NCBI RefSeq assembly: GCF_007858185.1
Contig: NZ_VFES01000011.1
Location: 124,001-188,000 of the forward strand
Origin: Pseudomonas grimontii
GTDB taxonomy: Bacteria > Pseudomonadota > Gammaproteobacteria > Pseudomonadales > Pseudomonadaceae
Length of the DNA: 64,000 bases
Reading direction: 5' to 3'
This document shows, in pieces, positions 18,979 through 27,694 of the stretch. The notes under the pieces were generated by a model. It made no database searches. It was not told the origin of the DNA and saw only the letters and a program-made list of their open reading frames with translations. Every line of letters starts with the position of its first letter. Within the stretch, counting starts at the first letter, position 1. A program made the translations under genes and the position numbers.

Positions 18979-19036
18979 CGGCAAAATGGCCAGTCATAAG
19001 CCGCGTTGCTTTGATTTACCTAGCCTGCGGGCAATT

Positions 19037-19081
19037 CAAACAAACGTTTGTATTGGACGCTGACAGTGGTCTATATATAAT
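19037..19081 (+). promoter_or_regulatory. sigma-70 promoter of ETF-QO with PsrA-like site
   Basis: TTGGAC (19053-19058), 17-bp spacer, TATAAT (19076-19081). Just upstream, CAAAC-AAAC-GTTTG (19037-19050) fits the PsrA consensus [G/C]AAAC N2-4 GTTT[G/C]. PsrA is the TetR repressor that Pseudomonas releases on long-chain fatty acids, so the position next to the -35 element suggests repression. Inference from motif match. Confidence 0.7.
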
Positions 19082-19200
19082 GCGCCACCTAGAGAGAAAG
19101 GTGGGTCATGCCCTGCCCTTGCGCACGGCAATGATGGACACGACACCGAACCTCCACCCATTAGAAAAAAGCCTGTTGAGCCTTGAGTAGGAGATAGCCT

Positions 19201-20865
19201 GTGGAACGCGAATACATGGAATTCGACGTGGTCATCGTCGGCGCTGGCCCGGCGGGCCTGTCTGCCGCCTGCCGACTGAAGCAGAAGGCCGCCGAAGCCG
19301 GTAAGGAAATCAGCGTCTGCGTGGTCGAGAAAGGCTCCGAAGTGGGCGCACACATCCTTTCCGGTGCCGTGTTTGAACCACGCGCCCTGAACGAACTGTT
19401 CCCGGACTGGAAGGAACTCGGCGCCCCGCTCAACACCCCCGTGGTGCGCGATGACATCTATGTCCTGCGCAGCCGCGAGACCTCCACCAAGGTGCCTGAT
19501 TTCTTTGTGCCCAAGACCATGCACAACGAAGGCAACTACATCATCTCCCTGGGCAACCTGTGCCGCTGGCTGGCCCAGCAGGCCGAGAACCTGGGCGTGG
19601 AAGTCTACCCAGGCTTCGCCGCCCAGGAAGCGCTGTTCGATGAAAACGGCGTGGTGCGCGGGATCATCACCGGCGACCTCGGCGTCGACCGTGAAGGCCA
19701 ACCAAAAGAAGGCGTCTACACCCCGGGCATGGAACTGCGTGGCAAGTACACGCTGTTCGCCGAAGGCTGCCGTGGGCATATCGGCAAGCAGTTGATCCAG
19801 CGCTTCAACCTGGACAGCGACGCCGACGCCCAGCACTACGGCATCGGCCTCAAGGAAATCTGGGAAATCGACCCAGCCAAGCATCAGCCAGGCCTGGTGG
19901 TGCACACCGCCGGTTGGCCGCTGGACATCATGAGCAACGAGAACACCGGTGGCTCGTTCCTCTATCACCTGGAAAACAACCAGGTGGTCGTTGGCCTGAT
20001 CGTCGACCTGTCCTACAGCAACACCTTCCTGTCGCCGTTCGATGAGTTCCAGCGTCTCAAGCACCACCCGGTGCTGGCCCAGTACCTCGAAGGCGGCAAG
20101 CGCATCAGCTACGGCGCACGCGCCCTGGCCAAGGGCGGCATCAACTCGTTGCCGAAGATGGTGTTCAAGGGCGGCGCCCTGATCGGCTGCGACCTGGGCA
20201 CCATGAACGTGGCCAAGATCAAAGGCAGCCACACCGCCATGAAGTCCGGCATGCTCGCCGCCGACGCCGTGGCCGAGCGCCTGTTTGCCGAATCCGAAGG
20301 CGGCGATGAGCTGACCAACTACGTCGACAGCTTCAAAGCCAGCTGGCTCTACGAAGAACTGTTCGCCAGCCGCAACTTCGGCCCGGCGATGCACAAGTTC
20401 GGCCCGATCATCGGCGCCGGCTTCAACTGGTTCGACCAGAACATCCTCGGCGGCAAGATGCCGTTCACCCTGCACGACACCAAGCCGGACTACGCCTGCC
20501 TGAAACTGGCCAAAGACAGCCAGAAAATCGACTATCCCAAACCCGACGGCAAGCTGAGCTTCGACAAGTTGAGCTCGGTGTTCATCTCCGGTACCAACCA
20601 CGAAGAAGAGCAGCCGTGCCACTTGAAGTTGAAAGACCCAAGCATCCCGATCGGCACCAACCTGCCGCTCTACGATGAACCGGCGCAGCGCTACTGCCCG
20701 GCTGGCGTGTATGAAGTGATCACCAAGGAAGACGGCGAGAAGCGCTTCCAGATCAACGCCCAGAACTGCGTGCACTGCAAGACCTGTGACATCAAGGACC
20801 CTTCGCAGAACATCACGTGGGTGACGCCGGAAGGCGCGGGTGGGCCGACTTACCCGAATATGTAA
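19201..20865 (+). CDS. electron transfer flavoprotein-ubiquinone oxidoreductase
   Basis: The 554-residue protein has an N-terminal FAD-binding fold (V-V-I-V-G-A-G-P-A-G-L near 12) and a C-terminal [4Fe-4S] site with C-V-H-C-K-T-C at 523-529, both diagnostic of ETF-QO. It is a monotopic inner-membrane enzyme that moves electrons from reduced ETF to ubiquinone. The start is GTG at 19201 with AGGAGA six bases before; the internal ATG five codons on is possible but its spacing is worse. It is divergent from etfBA and followed by a terminator. Confidence 0.96.
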   Translation: MEREYMEFDVVIVGAGPAGLSAACRLKQKAAEAGKEISVCVVEKGSEVGAHILSGAVFEPRALNELFPDWKELGAPLNTPVVRDDIYVLRSRETSTKVPDFFVPKTMHNEGNYIISLGNLCRWLAQQAENLGVEVYPGFAAQEALFDENGVVRGIITGDLGVDREGQPKEGVYTPGMELRGKYTLFAEGCRGHIGKQLIQRFNLDSDADAQHYGIGLKEIWEIDPAKHQPGLVVHTAGWPLDIMSNENTGGSFLYHLENNQVVVGLIVDLSYSNTFLSPFDEFQRLKHHPVLAQYLEGGKRISYGARALAKGGINSLPKMVFKGGALIGCDLGTMNVAKIKGSHTAMKSGMLAADAVAERLFAESEGGDELTNYVDSFKASWLYEELFASRNFGPAMHKFGPIIGAGFNWFDQNILGGKMPFTLHDTKPDYACLKLAKDSQKIDYPKPDGKLSFDKLSSVFISGTNHEEEQPCHLKLKDPSIPIGTNLPLYDEPAQRYCPAGVYEVITKEDGEKRFQINAQNCVHCKTCDIKDPSQNITWVTPEGAGGPTYPNM

Positions 20866-20873
20866 GCTAAACG

Positions 20874-20898
20874 AGGCTCCCAACTGGGAGCCTTTTTT
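20874..20898 (+). terminator. terminator of ETF-QO
   Basis: AGGCTCCCA / TGGGAGCCT hairpin with a 2-base loop, followed by six T, 9 bp after the stop codon. Confidence 0.9.
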
Positions 20899-20916
20899 AT
20901 GGAGTCAAACTCGGTC

Positions 20917-20950
20917 AAATGTGGGAGGGGGCTTGCCCCCTCCCACATTT
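20917..20950. repeat. compact REP palindrome
   Basis: AATGTGGGAGGGGGC and its complement meet back to back over TT, forming one near-perfect 34-base palindrome of the GTGGGAGGGGGCTTGC family, between the ETF-QO terminator and the convergent AraC gene. Confidence 0.88.
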
Positions 20951-20974
20951 GGATTGTGCATTTACCTGAAATGA

Positions 20975-21868
20975 CTATGCAGCCCGCTCTTCGCCAGGGT
21001 TGCGCTCGAAGTAGCGCTTGTACTCGCGACTGAACTGCGACGTACTCTGATACCCCACGCTATGCGCCGCCTGCGCAACGCCCATGCCTTCAACCAGCAG
21101 CAACTGCTGAGCCTTGAGCAAGCGCAAACGCTTCAAGTACTGCACCGGCGACAACAATGTGCAGCGTTTGAAATGCTCGTGAAACGTCGACGCACTCATA
21201 TGCGCATACCCCGCCAACGTCTCGATATTCAGCGGCTCGGCGTAATGGGCATGCAGGTGGTTCAACGACGTGGCGATTCGCGAGAACTGCCCTTGCTGTT
21301 CGACCAACGCACGCAGCACATCGGCCTGGGGGCCGCGCAAGGCGGTGAACAATAATTCGCGTACCCGCGCCGGGCCCATGATCCGGCTTTCCAGTGGATC
21401 GTGCAGGCACTGCAGCAGTCGCTCGACGCAGCCGCGCATGGCGTCATCCAGGACCACCGAACTCATCGACTCCAGGGTTTGCGCGGTCGGCGGAGGCCCG
21501 GCATGCATGCCCATGGCCATCACCAACTCACCCAGCACCACGCGGTCAATGCCCACGGTCACGCCCAGCAGCGGCGCACCGGGCGCCATGGCGAACGTCT
21601 CGCACTCGAACGGCACCGGCATCGCCTGGATAAGGTAGTGCCCGGCGCCATACTCCAGAGTACGCGGGCCCAGGTAGGCAACCTTGCTGCCTTGGGCCAC
21701 GAACATCAGGCTCGGCTCGTAGATCTGCGGGCCGCGCGCTACGTCGCAACTGGCGCGCAGCACTTGCACACCCGGCAGGTGGGTCGGGGAGAAACCATCG
21801 CGGGACGTCAGCCCCTCGATCAGGGAAACCAGCGTGGCGTTGGCATCAAGATGGCGGGTCAATAGCAT
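20975..21868 (-). CDS. AraC-family regulator, YqhC-like
   Basis: The 297-residue protein has the AraC N-terminal domain type (A-S-C-D-V-A-R-G-P-Q-I-Y-E-P-S near 40, and P-F-E-C-E) found in E. coli YqhC, and a C-terminal double helix-turn-helix (about 195-290; Y-A-H-M-S-A-S-T-F-H-E-H-F-K and V-G-Y-Q-S-T-S-Q-F-S-R-E-Y-K-R). YqhC senses toxic aldehydes and activates an adjacent aldehyde reductase. Here an alcohol dehydrogenase gene is divergent, which suggests an analogous role. Confidence 0.88.
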   Translation of the reverse strand: MLLTRHLDANATLVSLIEGLTSRDGFSPTHLPGVQVLRASCDVARGPQIYEPSLMFVAQGSKVAYLGPRTLEYGAGHYLIQAMPVPFECETFAMAPGAPLLGVTVGIDRVVLGELVMAMGMHAGPPPTAQTLESMSSVVLDDAMRGCVERLLQCLHDPLESRIMGPARVRELLFTALRGPQADVLRALVEQQGQFSRIATSLNHLHAHYAEPLNIETLAGYAHMSASTFHEHFKRCTLLSPVQYLKRLRLLKAQQLLLVEGMGVAQAAHSVGYQSTSQFSREYKRYFERNPGEERAA

Positions 21869-21904
21869 AAAAGCAGTTCTCGGGAGTGTTCAGATCTGAG
21901 CATC

Positions 21905-21969
21905 AGCAAGCTTCAAGCCTCAAGCTGCAAGAGAGCGCGCAGTTTATAGCTTGCGACTTGTAGCTTGCT
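21905..21969. repeat. imperfect inverted repeat of the AGCTTGAAGC/AGCAAGCT type
   Basis: AGCAAGCTTCAAGCCTCAAG and the inverse of TTGCGACTTGTAGCTTGCT match with a few substitutions around a 20-base spacer. It looks like a second, degenerate REP family and lies between the divergent AraC and dehydrogenase genes, close to their promoters. Confidence 0.6.
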
Positions 21970-22090
21970 GCTTTTAGCTGCTCCTCTGGAGCTTTAGGCA
22001 TGAGACTCGGAGCAATCACCATGGCCGCATCAGGGGGTGGCGCGGAGAATGGCCCGCCTCATCTGTCACTGCTTTTGCGAGGTCTTCGCC

Positions 22091-23143
22091 ATGTATACCG
22101 CCATCGGTTACGCCGCCCAGTCGGCCACCACTCCCCTCGCCCCCATGTCGTTTGAACGCCGCAGCCCGCGCGCCGATGACGTGGCCATCGAGATTCTCTA
22201 CTGCGGCGTGTGCCACTCCGACATCCACCAGGCCCGCAACGAATGGGGCATCGCCGTCTACCCGCTGATGCCCGGCCACGAGATCGTCGGCAAGGTCACC
22301 GCCGTCGGCGCCAGCGTTACCGCGCATACAGTCGGCGACCTCGTCGGCGTGGGCTGCATGGTCGATTCGTGCCGCCACTGCGAAGCGTGCAAATCGGACC
22401 TCGAGCAATATTGCCTCGAAGGCCCGACCATGACCTACGCCACCCCGGACCGCGTCGACGGCAGCAACACCATGGGCGGTTACTCCGACAGCATCGTGGT
22501 CAGCGAGCACTTCGTAGTGAAGATCCCGGCCAATCTCGACCTGGCCAGCGCCGCGCCGATCCTGTGCGCGGGCATCACCACCTATTCGCCGCTCAAACAC
22601 TACGGCGTCAAGGCCGGCGACAAAGTCGGGATTCTCGGCATGGGCGGCCTGGGCCATATGGGCATCAAGTTCGCCAAGGCCATGGGCGCGGAAGTCACAC
22701 TGTTCACCCGCTCGGCGAGCAAGGCTGAAGAAGGCCGCCGCCAGGGCGCCGACCATGTGATCGTGTCCACCGACGCCGAGCAGATGCAAGCCGCCGCCGG
22801 CAGCTTCGACTTCCTGCTCGACACCATCCCGGTGCAGCACGACCTGAACCCCTACCTCGACGTGCTGCGCTTTGATGGCGTGCATATCCTGGTTGGCCTG
22901 ATCGAGCCGGTGGACCCACCGGTCAACGCCGCCAAACTGGTATTGGGCCGTAAAGTGCTGGCCGGTTCACTGATCGGTGGCATTGCCGAAACCCAGGAAG
23001 TCCTGGATTTCTGCGCCAAACATGGCATCACCTGTGACATCGAAATGCTCGACATCCGCCAGATCAACGAGGCCTATACCCGCATGATCGCCGGTGATGT
23101 GAAGTACCGCTTTGTCATCGACATGGCGACATTGAAGGTCTGA
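22091..23143 (+). CDS. zinc-dependent NAD(P) alcohol dehydrogenase (YahK/cinnamyl-type)
   Basis: The 350-residue medium-chain dehydrogenase has catalytic zinc ligands Cys38 (Y-C-G-V-C-H-S-D) and His63-Glu64 (G-H-E), the four-Cys structural zinc loop about 92-111 (C-R-H-C-E-A-C-K then C), and a nucleotide fold G-M-G-G-L-G-H-M-G near 180. It would reduce aldehydes or oxidise primary alcohols. The ATG at 22091 (M-Y-T-A-I-G-Y-A-A) is the family start; the upstream 18 residues of open frame are not homologous. Probably controlled by the divergent AraC regulator. Confidence 0.93.
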   Translation: MYTAIGYAAQSATTPLAPMSFERRSPRADDVAIEILYCGVCHSDIHQARNEWGIAVYPLMPGHEIVGKVTAVGASVTAHTVGDLVGVGCMVDSCRHCEACKSDLEQYCLEGPTMTYATPDRVDGSNTMGGYSDSIVVSEHFVVKIPANLDLASAAPILCAGITTYSPLKHYGVKAGDKVGILGMGGLGHMGIKFAKAMGAEVTLFTRSASKAEEGRRQGADHVIVSTDAEQMQAAAGSFDFLLDTIPVQHDLNPYLDVLRFDGVHILVGLIEPVDPPVNAAKLVLGRKVLAGSLIGGIAETQEVLDFCAKHGITCDIEMLDIRQINEAYTRMIAGDVKYRFVIDMATLKV

Positions 23144-23185
23144 GTGCCCTCGCCCCACTCCCAGTAGATACCAACACCGCGTAAA

Positions 23186-23279
23186 CCCGTAGCAGCTGCC
23201 GAGCGCAAGCGAGGCTGCGTTGCGGTGTCTCAGATACACCGCTGACGCAGCCTCGCTTGCGCTCGGCAGCTGCTACGGG
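23186..23279. repeat. perfect 35-bp inverted repeat (second REPIN family)
   Basis: Arms 23186-23220 and 23245-23279 are exact complements over 35 bases (core GTAGCAGCTGCCGAGCGCAA) around a 24-base centre. The sequence differs from the GTGGGAGG family. It lies between convergent genes (dehydrogenase and IclR regulator) and could also stop transcription from both sides. Confidence 0.88.
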
Positions 23280-23284
23280 GGGCT

Positions 23285-24133
23285 TCATGCCATGGGTGGG
23301 AGGGCCTTCGCGCCCAACTCCGCCGACAGCCGTGCTGCGACCTGCTTGATCACAGGGATCAGCTCGGCCATTTTCTCCAGCGGCATATAGGGCACGGTAC
23401 TGGCGATGCTGATGCCGGCGACGATTCGCCGGCTGGCATCGCGCACCGGTGCCGCCACGCAACGGATCGACGGTTCGTTGTCTTCCAGGTCGAACGCATA
23501 ACCGCCCACCACATACTCACGCATGCGCTGCTCGAACTGCGCCCAGGATTGTTCTGGATGCTGCGGCCATTGCAGGTTTTTCCCACCCGCCGGCAGGCTG
23601 GTCTCGTACAAACGCTGCCACTCTTGCACCGAGTCATCCAGCAGCATCGCCTTGCCCACGCCCGTGCGCGCCAACGGCATGCGATGGCCGACCCGCGAGC
23701 GCATTTCCGGACCGTTGCGGCCAGGGTTCTTGTGCAGGTAAAGCACGTCGTCGTATTCGCGAATGGCCAGGTGGATAGTGTCGCCGGTCAATGCCGACAA
23801 CTCATCCAGGTACGGCACCGCCAAGGTCACCAATGGCAGCTCTTCGCGGGCCTGAAACCCCAGCTCGATCAACTTCGGCCCCAACAGGTAACCGACTTGC
23901 GGCACCACGCGCAGGTAACGCTCTTCCACCAGGCAGCTGGCAAGACGGTGAGTAGTGCTGCGGGTGGTGCCGATGCGCCTGGCGATCTCTTTCAGATCCC
24001 GCGCACCGGCCGCCACCGCCTGCACGACGCCCAGGCCACGCAGCAGGGTCTGGGTGCCGGTCGGGGCTGCGTCTTTGACGGGGGTGTGGGCGTTTTCCTG
24101 CATATCGGGCCTATAGGTATGAAAGCGGGGCAT
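23285..24133 (-). CDS. IclR-family regulator, probably of the arabinose genes
   Basis: The 282-residue protein has an N-terminal winged helix (about 28-85, E-I-A-R-R-I-G-T-T-R-S-T-T-H-R-L-A) and the IclR ligand-binding domain (G-V-G-K-A-M-L-L, then A-A-P-V-R-D-A near 230). It is downstream of, and in line with, araFGH, 56 bp after araH, so it probably regulates that operon in response to a sugar or sugar acid. The start may be 24133 or the ATG at 24103 (M-Q-E-N-A-H); neither has a strong ribosome-binding site. Confidence 0.85.
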   Translation of the reverse strand: MPRFHTYRPDMQENAHTPVKDAAPTGTQTLLRGLGVVQAVAAGARDLKEIARRIGTTRSTTHRLASCLVEERYLRVVPQVGYLLGPKLIELGFQAREELPLVTLAVPYLDELSALTGDTIHLAIREYDDVLYLHKNPGRNGPEMRSRVGHRMPLARTGVGKAMLLDDSVQEWQRLYETSLPAGGKNLQWPQHPEQSWAQFEQRMREYVVGGYAFDLEDNEPSIRCVAAPVRDASRRIVAGISIASTVPYMPLEKMAELIPVIKQVAARLSAELGAKALPPMA

Positions 24134-24189
24134 TATGGCAAATACCGCCCCTCAATACAGTGGAGATCCAAATGTGGGAGGTGTTCGGT

Positions 24190-25155
24190 CTAGCGTTGCT
24201 TCATGCGGTCGATGATGACCGCCAGCAACAGGATCGAGCCGCGGATCACGTACTGGTAGAAGGTATCGATATTCTTCAGGTTCATCGCGTTCTCGATGAT
24301 CGCCAGGATCAACACCCCGGCAATCACATGGCGGATCATGCCGATGCCGCCGCTCAGCGATACGCCACCCAGCACGCAGGCGGAAATCACTGTCAGCTCG
24401 AACCCCTGGCCGATCATCGGCTGGCCCGAGGTCATGCGCGAAGCGAGGATCACCCCGGCCAACGCGCCGATCAAGCCGTGCACGGCAAAGATGATGATCT
24501 TGGTGCGATCAACGTTCACCCCCGCCAGCAACGCCGCTTCCTGGTTACCCCCGATCGCCATGGTGTTGCGCCCATAGGTGGTGTAGTTCAGCAGCCAGCC
24601 AAAAAACACAAAGCACAACACAGTGATGATGATCGGCACCGGCACGCCCAGCAGTTGGCCGTTACCGAACACAAAGAAATCCTCGTTCATCACCCCCACC
24701 GCTTTGCCGTTGGAGAAGATGTAGGCCAGGCCGCGCACGATCTGCATGGTCGCCAACGTCGCGATCAACGCATTGATTCGCAGCTTGGCAATGACAATGC
24801 CGTTGATCAGCCCTACTACCAAGCCCATGGCCAATGCGGCCGATACACCCAACACCACGCTGTCGGTGTCGCGAATCACGATCCCCGCCACCACACCGGC
24901 GCAGGCGATCACCGAGCCCACCGACAAGTCGAAGTGCCCCGACGCCAGGCAGAACAACATGGTGCACGCGGCGATGCCCACGGTGGAAATCGCCAGGCCC
25001 AGGCCACGCATGTTCAACGGCGAGAGGAAGTTGTCGATAAACAGCGCGCTGAGCACAAAGATGCCCAATGCCGCCAACAGCATCACCCAGTCATCGAGAA
25101 ACTTGCGCTGGTTGAAACCCGGCCAGAAGCCCTTTGCAGTTTTTACCTGAGACAT
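24190..25155 (-). CDS. araH: L-arabinose-type ABC transporter permease AraH
   Basis: The 321-residue protein has eight to ten hydrophobic segments and the sugar-permease core (S-G-H-F-D-L-S-V-G-S near 67, G-G-V-S-L-S-G-G-I-G near 270) of the RbsC/AraH/XylH family. It would form the inner-membrane channel as a homodimer. Specificity is taken from the adjacent AraF-like binding protein. It lies 19 bp after araG, third in the operon. Confidence 0.9.
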   Translation of the reverse strand: MSQVKTAKGFWPGFNQRKFLDDWVMLLAALGIFVLSALFIDNFLSPLNMRGLGLAISTVGIAACTMLFCLASGHFDLSVGSVIACAGVVAGIVIRDTDSVVLGVSAALAMGLVVGLINGIVIAKLRINALIATLATMQIVRGLAYIFSNGKAVGVMNEDFFVFGNGQLLGVPVPIIITVLCFVFFGWLLNYTTYGRNTMAIGGNQEAALLAGVNVDRTKIIIFAVHGLIGALAGVILASRMTSGQPMIGQGFELTVISACVLGGVSLSGGIGMIRHVIAGVLILAIIENAMNLKNIDTFYQYVIRGSILLLAVIIDRMKQR

Positions 25156-25174
25156 GCCTACACCCTCTTATTCT

Positions 25175-26674
25175 TCAAGCCCGCGAACGCGGGAGTGCCA
25201 GTTGCAGCAGGCGTGCTTCATCCGCTTGATCGCGGCTCAGTTCGCCGGTCAGGGCGCCTTCGCTCATCACCAGGATACGATCGGAGATGCCCATCACTTC
25301 CATCAGGTCGCTGGACACCACGATCACCGCAATGCCGCTGGCGGCCAGGTTATGAATGATCTGGTAGATCTCCGACTTGGCGCCGATGTCGATGCCGCGA
25401 GTCGGTTCGTCGAGCAGCAACACCTTCATCGGCATCGACAGCCAGCGGCCAAGAATGGCTTTCTGCTGATTGCCGCCGGACAGGTACATGATTTTCTGTT
25501 CAGCGTTGGGCGTTTTGACTTTCATCGCCTTGATCTGCTGGTCGGCGTTGCCCTTTTCCCAACCATCGCGCAACAGCCAGCCAAACGACGCATGCGCGCC
25601 GCGGGCACTGATGTTGATGTTCTCCGCGACACTCGCGAGCGGAATGATGCCTTCCTTCTTGCGGTCTTCCGGGCACAGCAGTACACCGGCGGCGATGGCG
25701 TCGCGGGGTGAACGCAGTTGCAGGGCCTCCCCGCATAACTCTAGGCTGCCGGCACTGGCGCGCTCTAAACCACTGAGCAAACGGAACAGCTCCGTGCGCC
25801 CTGCCCCCACCAAGCCGAACAGGCCGAGGATTTCGCCTTTGCGCACGTCAAAACTGATCGGTTCGCGCAAACCCGGCCCCAACAAACCATCGACCTTGAG
25901 CGCCACCTCGCCGTGCTCGCGCGGGCGGTAGTCGTAGATGTCCTGGATGTCGCGACCGACCATGCAGGTCACCAACTGGTCGTGGGTCAACGCACTCATG
26001 TCGTCGAAGGTGCGCACATAGCGGCCGTCCTTGAACACCGTGACCGCGTTGCAGATGCGGAACACCTCTTCCATGCGGTGCGACACGTAGAGCACCACTT
26101 TGCCCTCGTCGCGCAGGCGCGTGATGATCGCCATCAAGCGGTCGATCTCCCGCGCCGAGAGGCTGCTGGTCGGTTCGTCGAAGGCAATCACATGGGCGCC
26201 ACGGGACAGCGCCTTGGCGATTTCCACCAGTTGGCGCTGGCCCAGGGACAGGCGCCCGAGTTTTTCCTCGGGGTCGATTTCATCCGCCAGGCCCTTGAGA
26301 CAGGCCAGGGCCTGCTTGCGCAGCAGGCCCCGGTTGACCACGCCAAAGCGCGATGGCAAATGCCCGAGGAACAGGTTTTCGGCGACGGTCATTTCCGGCA
26401 CCAGATGCAGCTCCTGGTGGATCACCGCGACGCCGCTGGCGATGCTGTCGGCGGCGGATTTGAACGCCATGGTCTGCTCGCCGATGTGCACCGTGCCGCT
26501 GCTGGGGATGTAGGCGCCGCCGAGAATTTTCAGCAGCGTCGACTTACCGGCGCCGTTCTCGCCCATCAGCGCGTGTACCGAATGCGGCCGCGCTTCAAAG
26601 CTGATCTGCGCCAGGGCCTTGACCCCAGGAAACTCCTTGCCGATGCCATTGAAACGCAGGGCCGCGCCGGTCAT
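25175..26674 (-). CDS. araG: L-arabinose-type ABC transporter ATPase AraG
   Basis: The 499-residue protein is a tandem ABC ATPase: a first Walker A G-E-N-G-A-G-K-S-T near 38-46 with signature L-S-L-G-Q-R-Q, and a second half with the degenerate loop L-V-G-A-G-R-T-E and signature L-S-G-G-N-Q-Q. This is the RbsA/AraG layout for CUT2 sugar importers. The ATG at 26674 overlaps the araF stop (ATGA), so the two are coupled; the longer frame into araF is not used. Confidence 0.93.
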   Translation of the reverse strand: MTGAALRFNGIGKEFPGVKALAQISFEARPHSVHALMGENGAGKSTLLKILGGAYIPSSGTVHIGEQTMAFKSAADSIASGVAVIHQELHLVPEMTVAENLFLGHLPSRFGVVNRGLLRKQALACLKGLADEIDPEEKLGRLSLGQRQLVEIAKALSRGAHVIAFDEPTSSLSAREIDRLMAIITRLRDEGKVVLYVSHRMEEVFRICNAVTVFKDGRYVRTFDDMSALTHDQLVTCMVGRDIQDIYDYRPREHGEVALKVDGLLGPGLREPISFDVRKGEILGLFGLVGAGRTELFRLLSGLERASAGSLELCGEALQLRSPRDAIAAGVLLCPEDRKKEGIIPLASVAENINISARGAHASFGWLLRDGWEKGNADQQIKAMKVKTPNAEQKIMYLSGGNQQKAILGRWLSMPMKVLLLDEPTRGIDIGAKSEIYQIIHNLAASGIAVIVVSSDLMEVMGISDRILVMSEGALTGELSRDQADEARLLQLALPRSRA

Positions 26675-27657
26675 TTCCACAGCCCGATCTTGGTCAGTTC
26701 TTCCTGGAAGTTGGCGCGGGTGATCAGGGTCACTTCGTCCATGGCGGTGTACTTCGCAGGCTCCTTGCCGGTGGTGACCCACTCGTACATCGCCAGCGCC
26801 GTGTTGTAGCCCTCGATATGCGGGCTCGGCAGCATCGAGCCGAAGAAGCCGCTGTTGGCTTTCTTCAATTCGCCGATGGCGTCGGTGCCATTGATGCCGA
26901 TGCCGATCACATTGGCGGCGGCGAAACCGGCGCTTTCGGTGGCGCGCACGCCGCCGAGCACGGTGTTGTCGTTCATGCCGCCGATGATCAGGTTTTTCGC
27001 GCCGCTTGGCAGCTTGACCAGGGCCGAGTTGGTGGCGTCCATGCTGCCGGGAACGTCGAGGGTTTTCAGCGCAGCCGTCAGAATGTGGTCCTTGGGAATG
27101 CCGGCTTCTTCCAGGGATTTGATCGAGCCGTCGGTGCGTTTCTTACCGGTGTCGAGTTCATTGAAGGTGTTGATCACCGCGTAGGTGTCCTTCCAGTCCC
27201 AACCGCGTTTTTTTGCTTCGGCAGCCATGGCCGCGCCCTGTTTCTGGCCCACTTCAAACGCGGCCATGCCCAGGTACGGCACGTCCTCCATGAAGTTGCC
27301 TTTGGCGTCGACAAAGCGGTCATCCACGGCAATCACTTTCAAGCCGTTGGCCTTGGCCTTGGCGACGATGGCCGGGCCCAGGGACACGTCCGGCGGGCAG
27401 ATCACAAAGCCCTTGGCGCCGTTGGCGGCCAGGCTGTCGATGGCCGAGAGGGTTTTCTCGCCATCGGGCACGGCGATCTTGATCACGGTAAAGCCATGTT
27501 CCTTGCCGGCTTTTTCCGCGAAGGCCCATTCGGTCTGGAACCAGGGCTCTTCGGCCTGCTTGACCAGGAAACCGATCTTCACTTCTTCGGCGCTGGCCAG
27601 TGTGCTGAGGCCGCTTAATGCGATAGCTGCGGCGAGAACGCGTATTCCTTTTTTCAT
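26671..27657 (-). CDS. araF: L-arabinose-type periplasmic binding protein AraF
   Basis: The 328-residue protein has a signal peptide (about 1-23) and matches E. coli AraF closely over the mature part as I remember it: G-F-L-V-K-Q near the N-terminus, E-E-P-W-F-Q-T-E-W, I-A-V-P-D-G-E-K-T-L and G-M-N-D-N-T-V-L-G-G-V-R-A-T-E. It would bind arabinose, or a similar pentose, in the periplasm. The ATG at 27657 (M-K-K-G-I-R) is used rather than GTG at 27666, since AGAGGTG lies 8 bases before it. The leader carries an A-rich Crc/Hfq motif. Confidence 0.92.
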   Translation of the reverse strand: MKKGIRVLAAAIALSGLSTLASAEEVKIGFLVKQAEEPWFQTEWAFAEKAGKEHGFTVIKIAVPDGEKTLSAIDSLAANGAKGFVICPPDVSLGPAIVAKAKANGLKVIAVDDRFVDAKGNFMEDVPYLGMAAFEVGQKQGAAMAAEAKKRGWDWKDTYAVINTFNELDTGKKRTDGSIKSLEEAGIPKDHILTAALKTLDVPGSMDATNSALVKLPSGAKNLIIGGMNDNTVLGGVRATESAGFAAANVIGIGINGTDAIGELKKANSGFFGSMLPSPHIEGYNTALAMYEWVTTGKEPAKYTAMDEVTLITRANFQEELTKIGLWK

Positions 27658-27665
27658 GAACGGCA

Positions 27666-27680
27666 CCTCTTGTTGTTATT
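27666..27680 (-). promoter_or_regulatory. A-rich Crc/Hfq (CA) motif over the araF ribosome-binding site
   Basis: On the minus strand AATAACAACAAGAGG runs directly into the araF Shine-Dalgarno. It matches the AAnAAnAA pattern bound by Hfq-Crc and is nearly the same as the well-known motif before amiE of P. aeruginosa. It predicts that araF translation is blocked while preferred carbon sources are present. Confidence 0.6.
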
Positions 27681-27694
27681 GGGAGTGGCAAGTT

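Noticed and set aside
19080..19190. Possible leader peptide before ETF-QO
   Set aside because: Its ATG lies at or before the predicted transcription start, so it would not be translated from the identified promoter.
19036..20883. 615-residue open frame antisense to the ETF-QO gene
   Set aside because: A shadow of a strongly conserved gene with its own promoter, ribosome-binding site and terminator; no plausible start.
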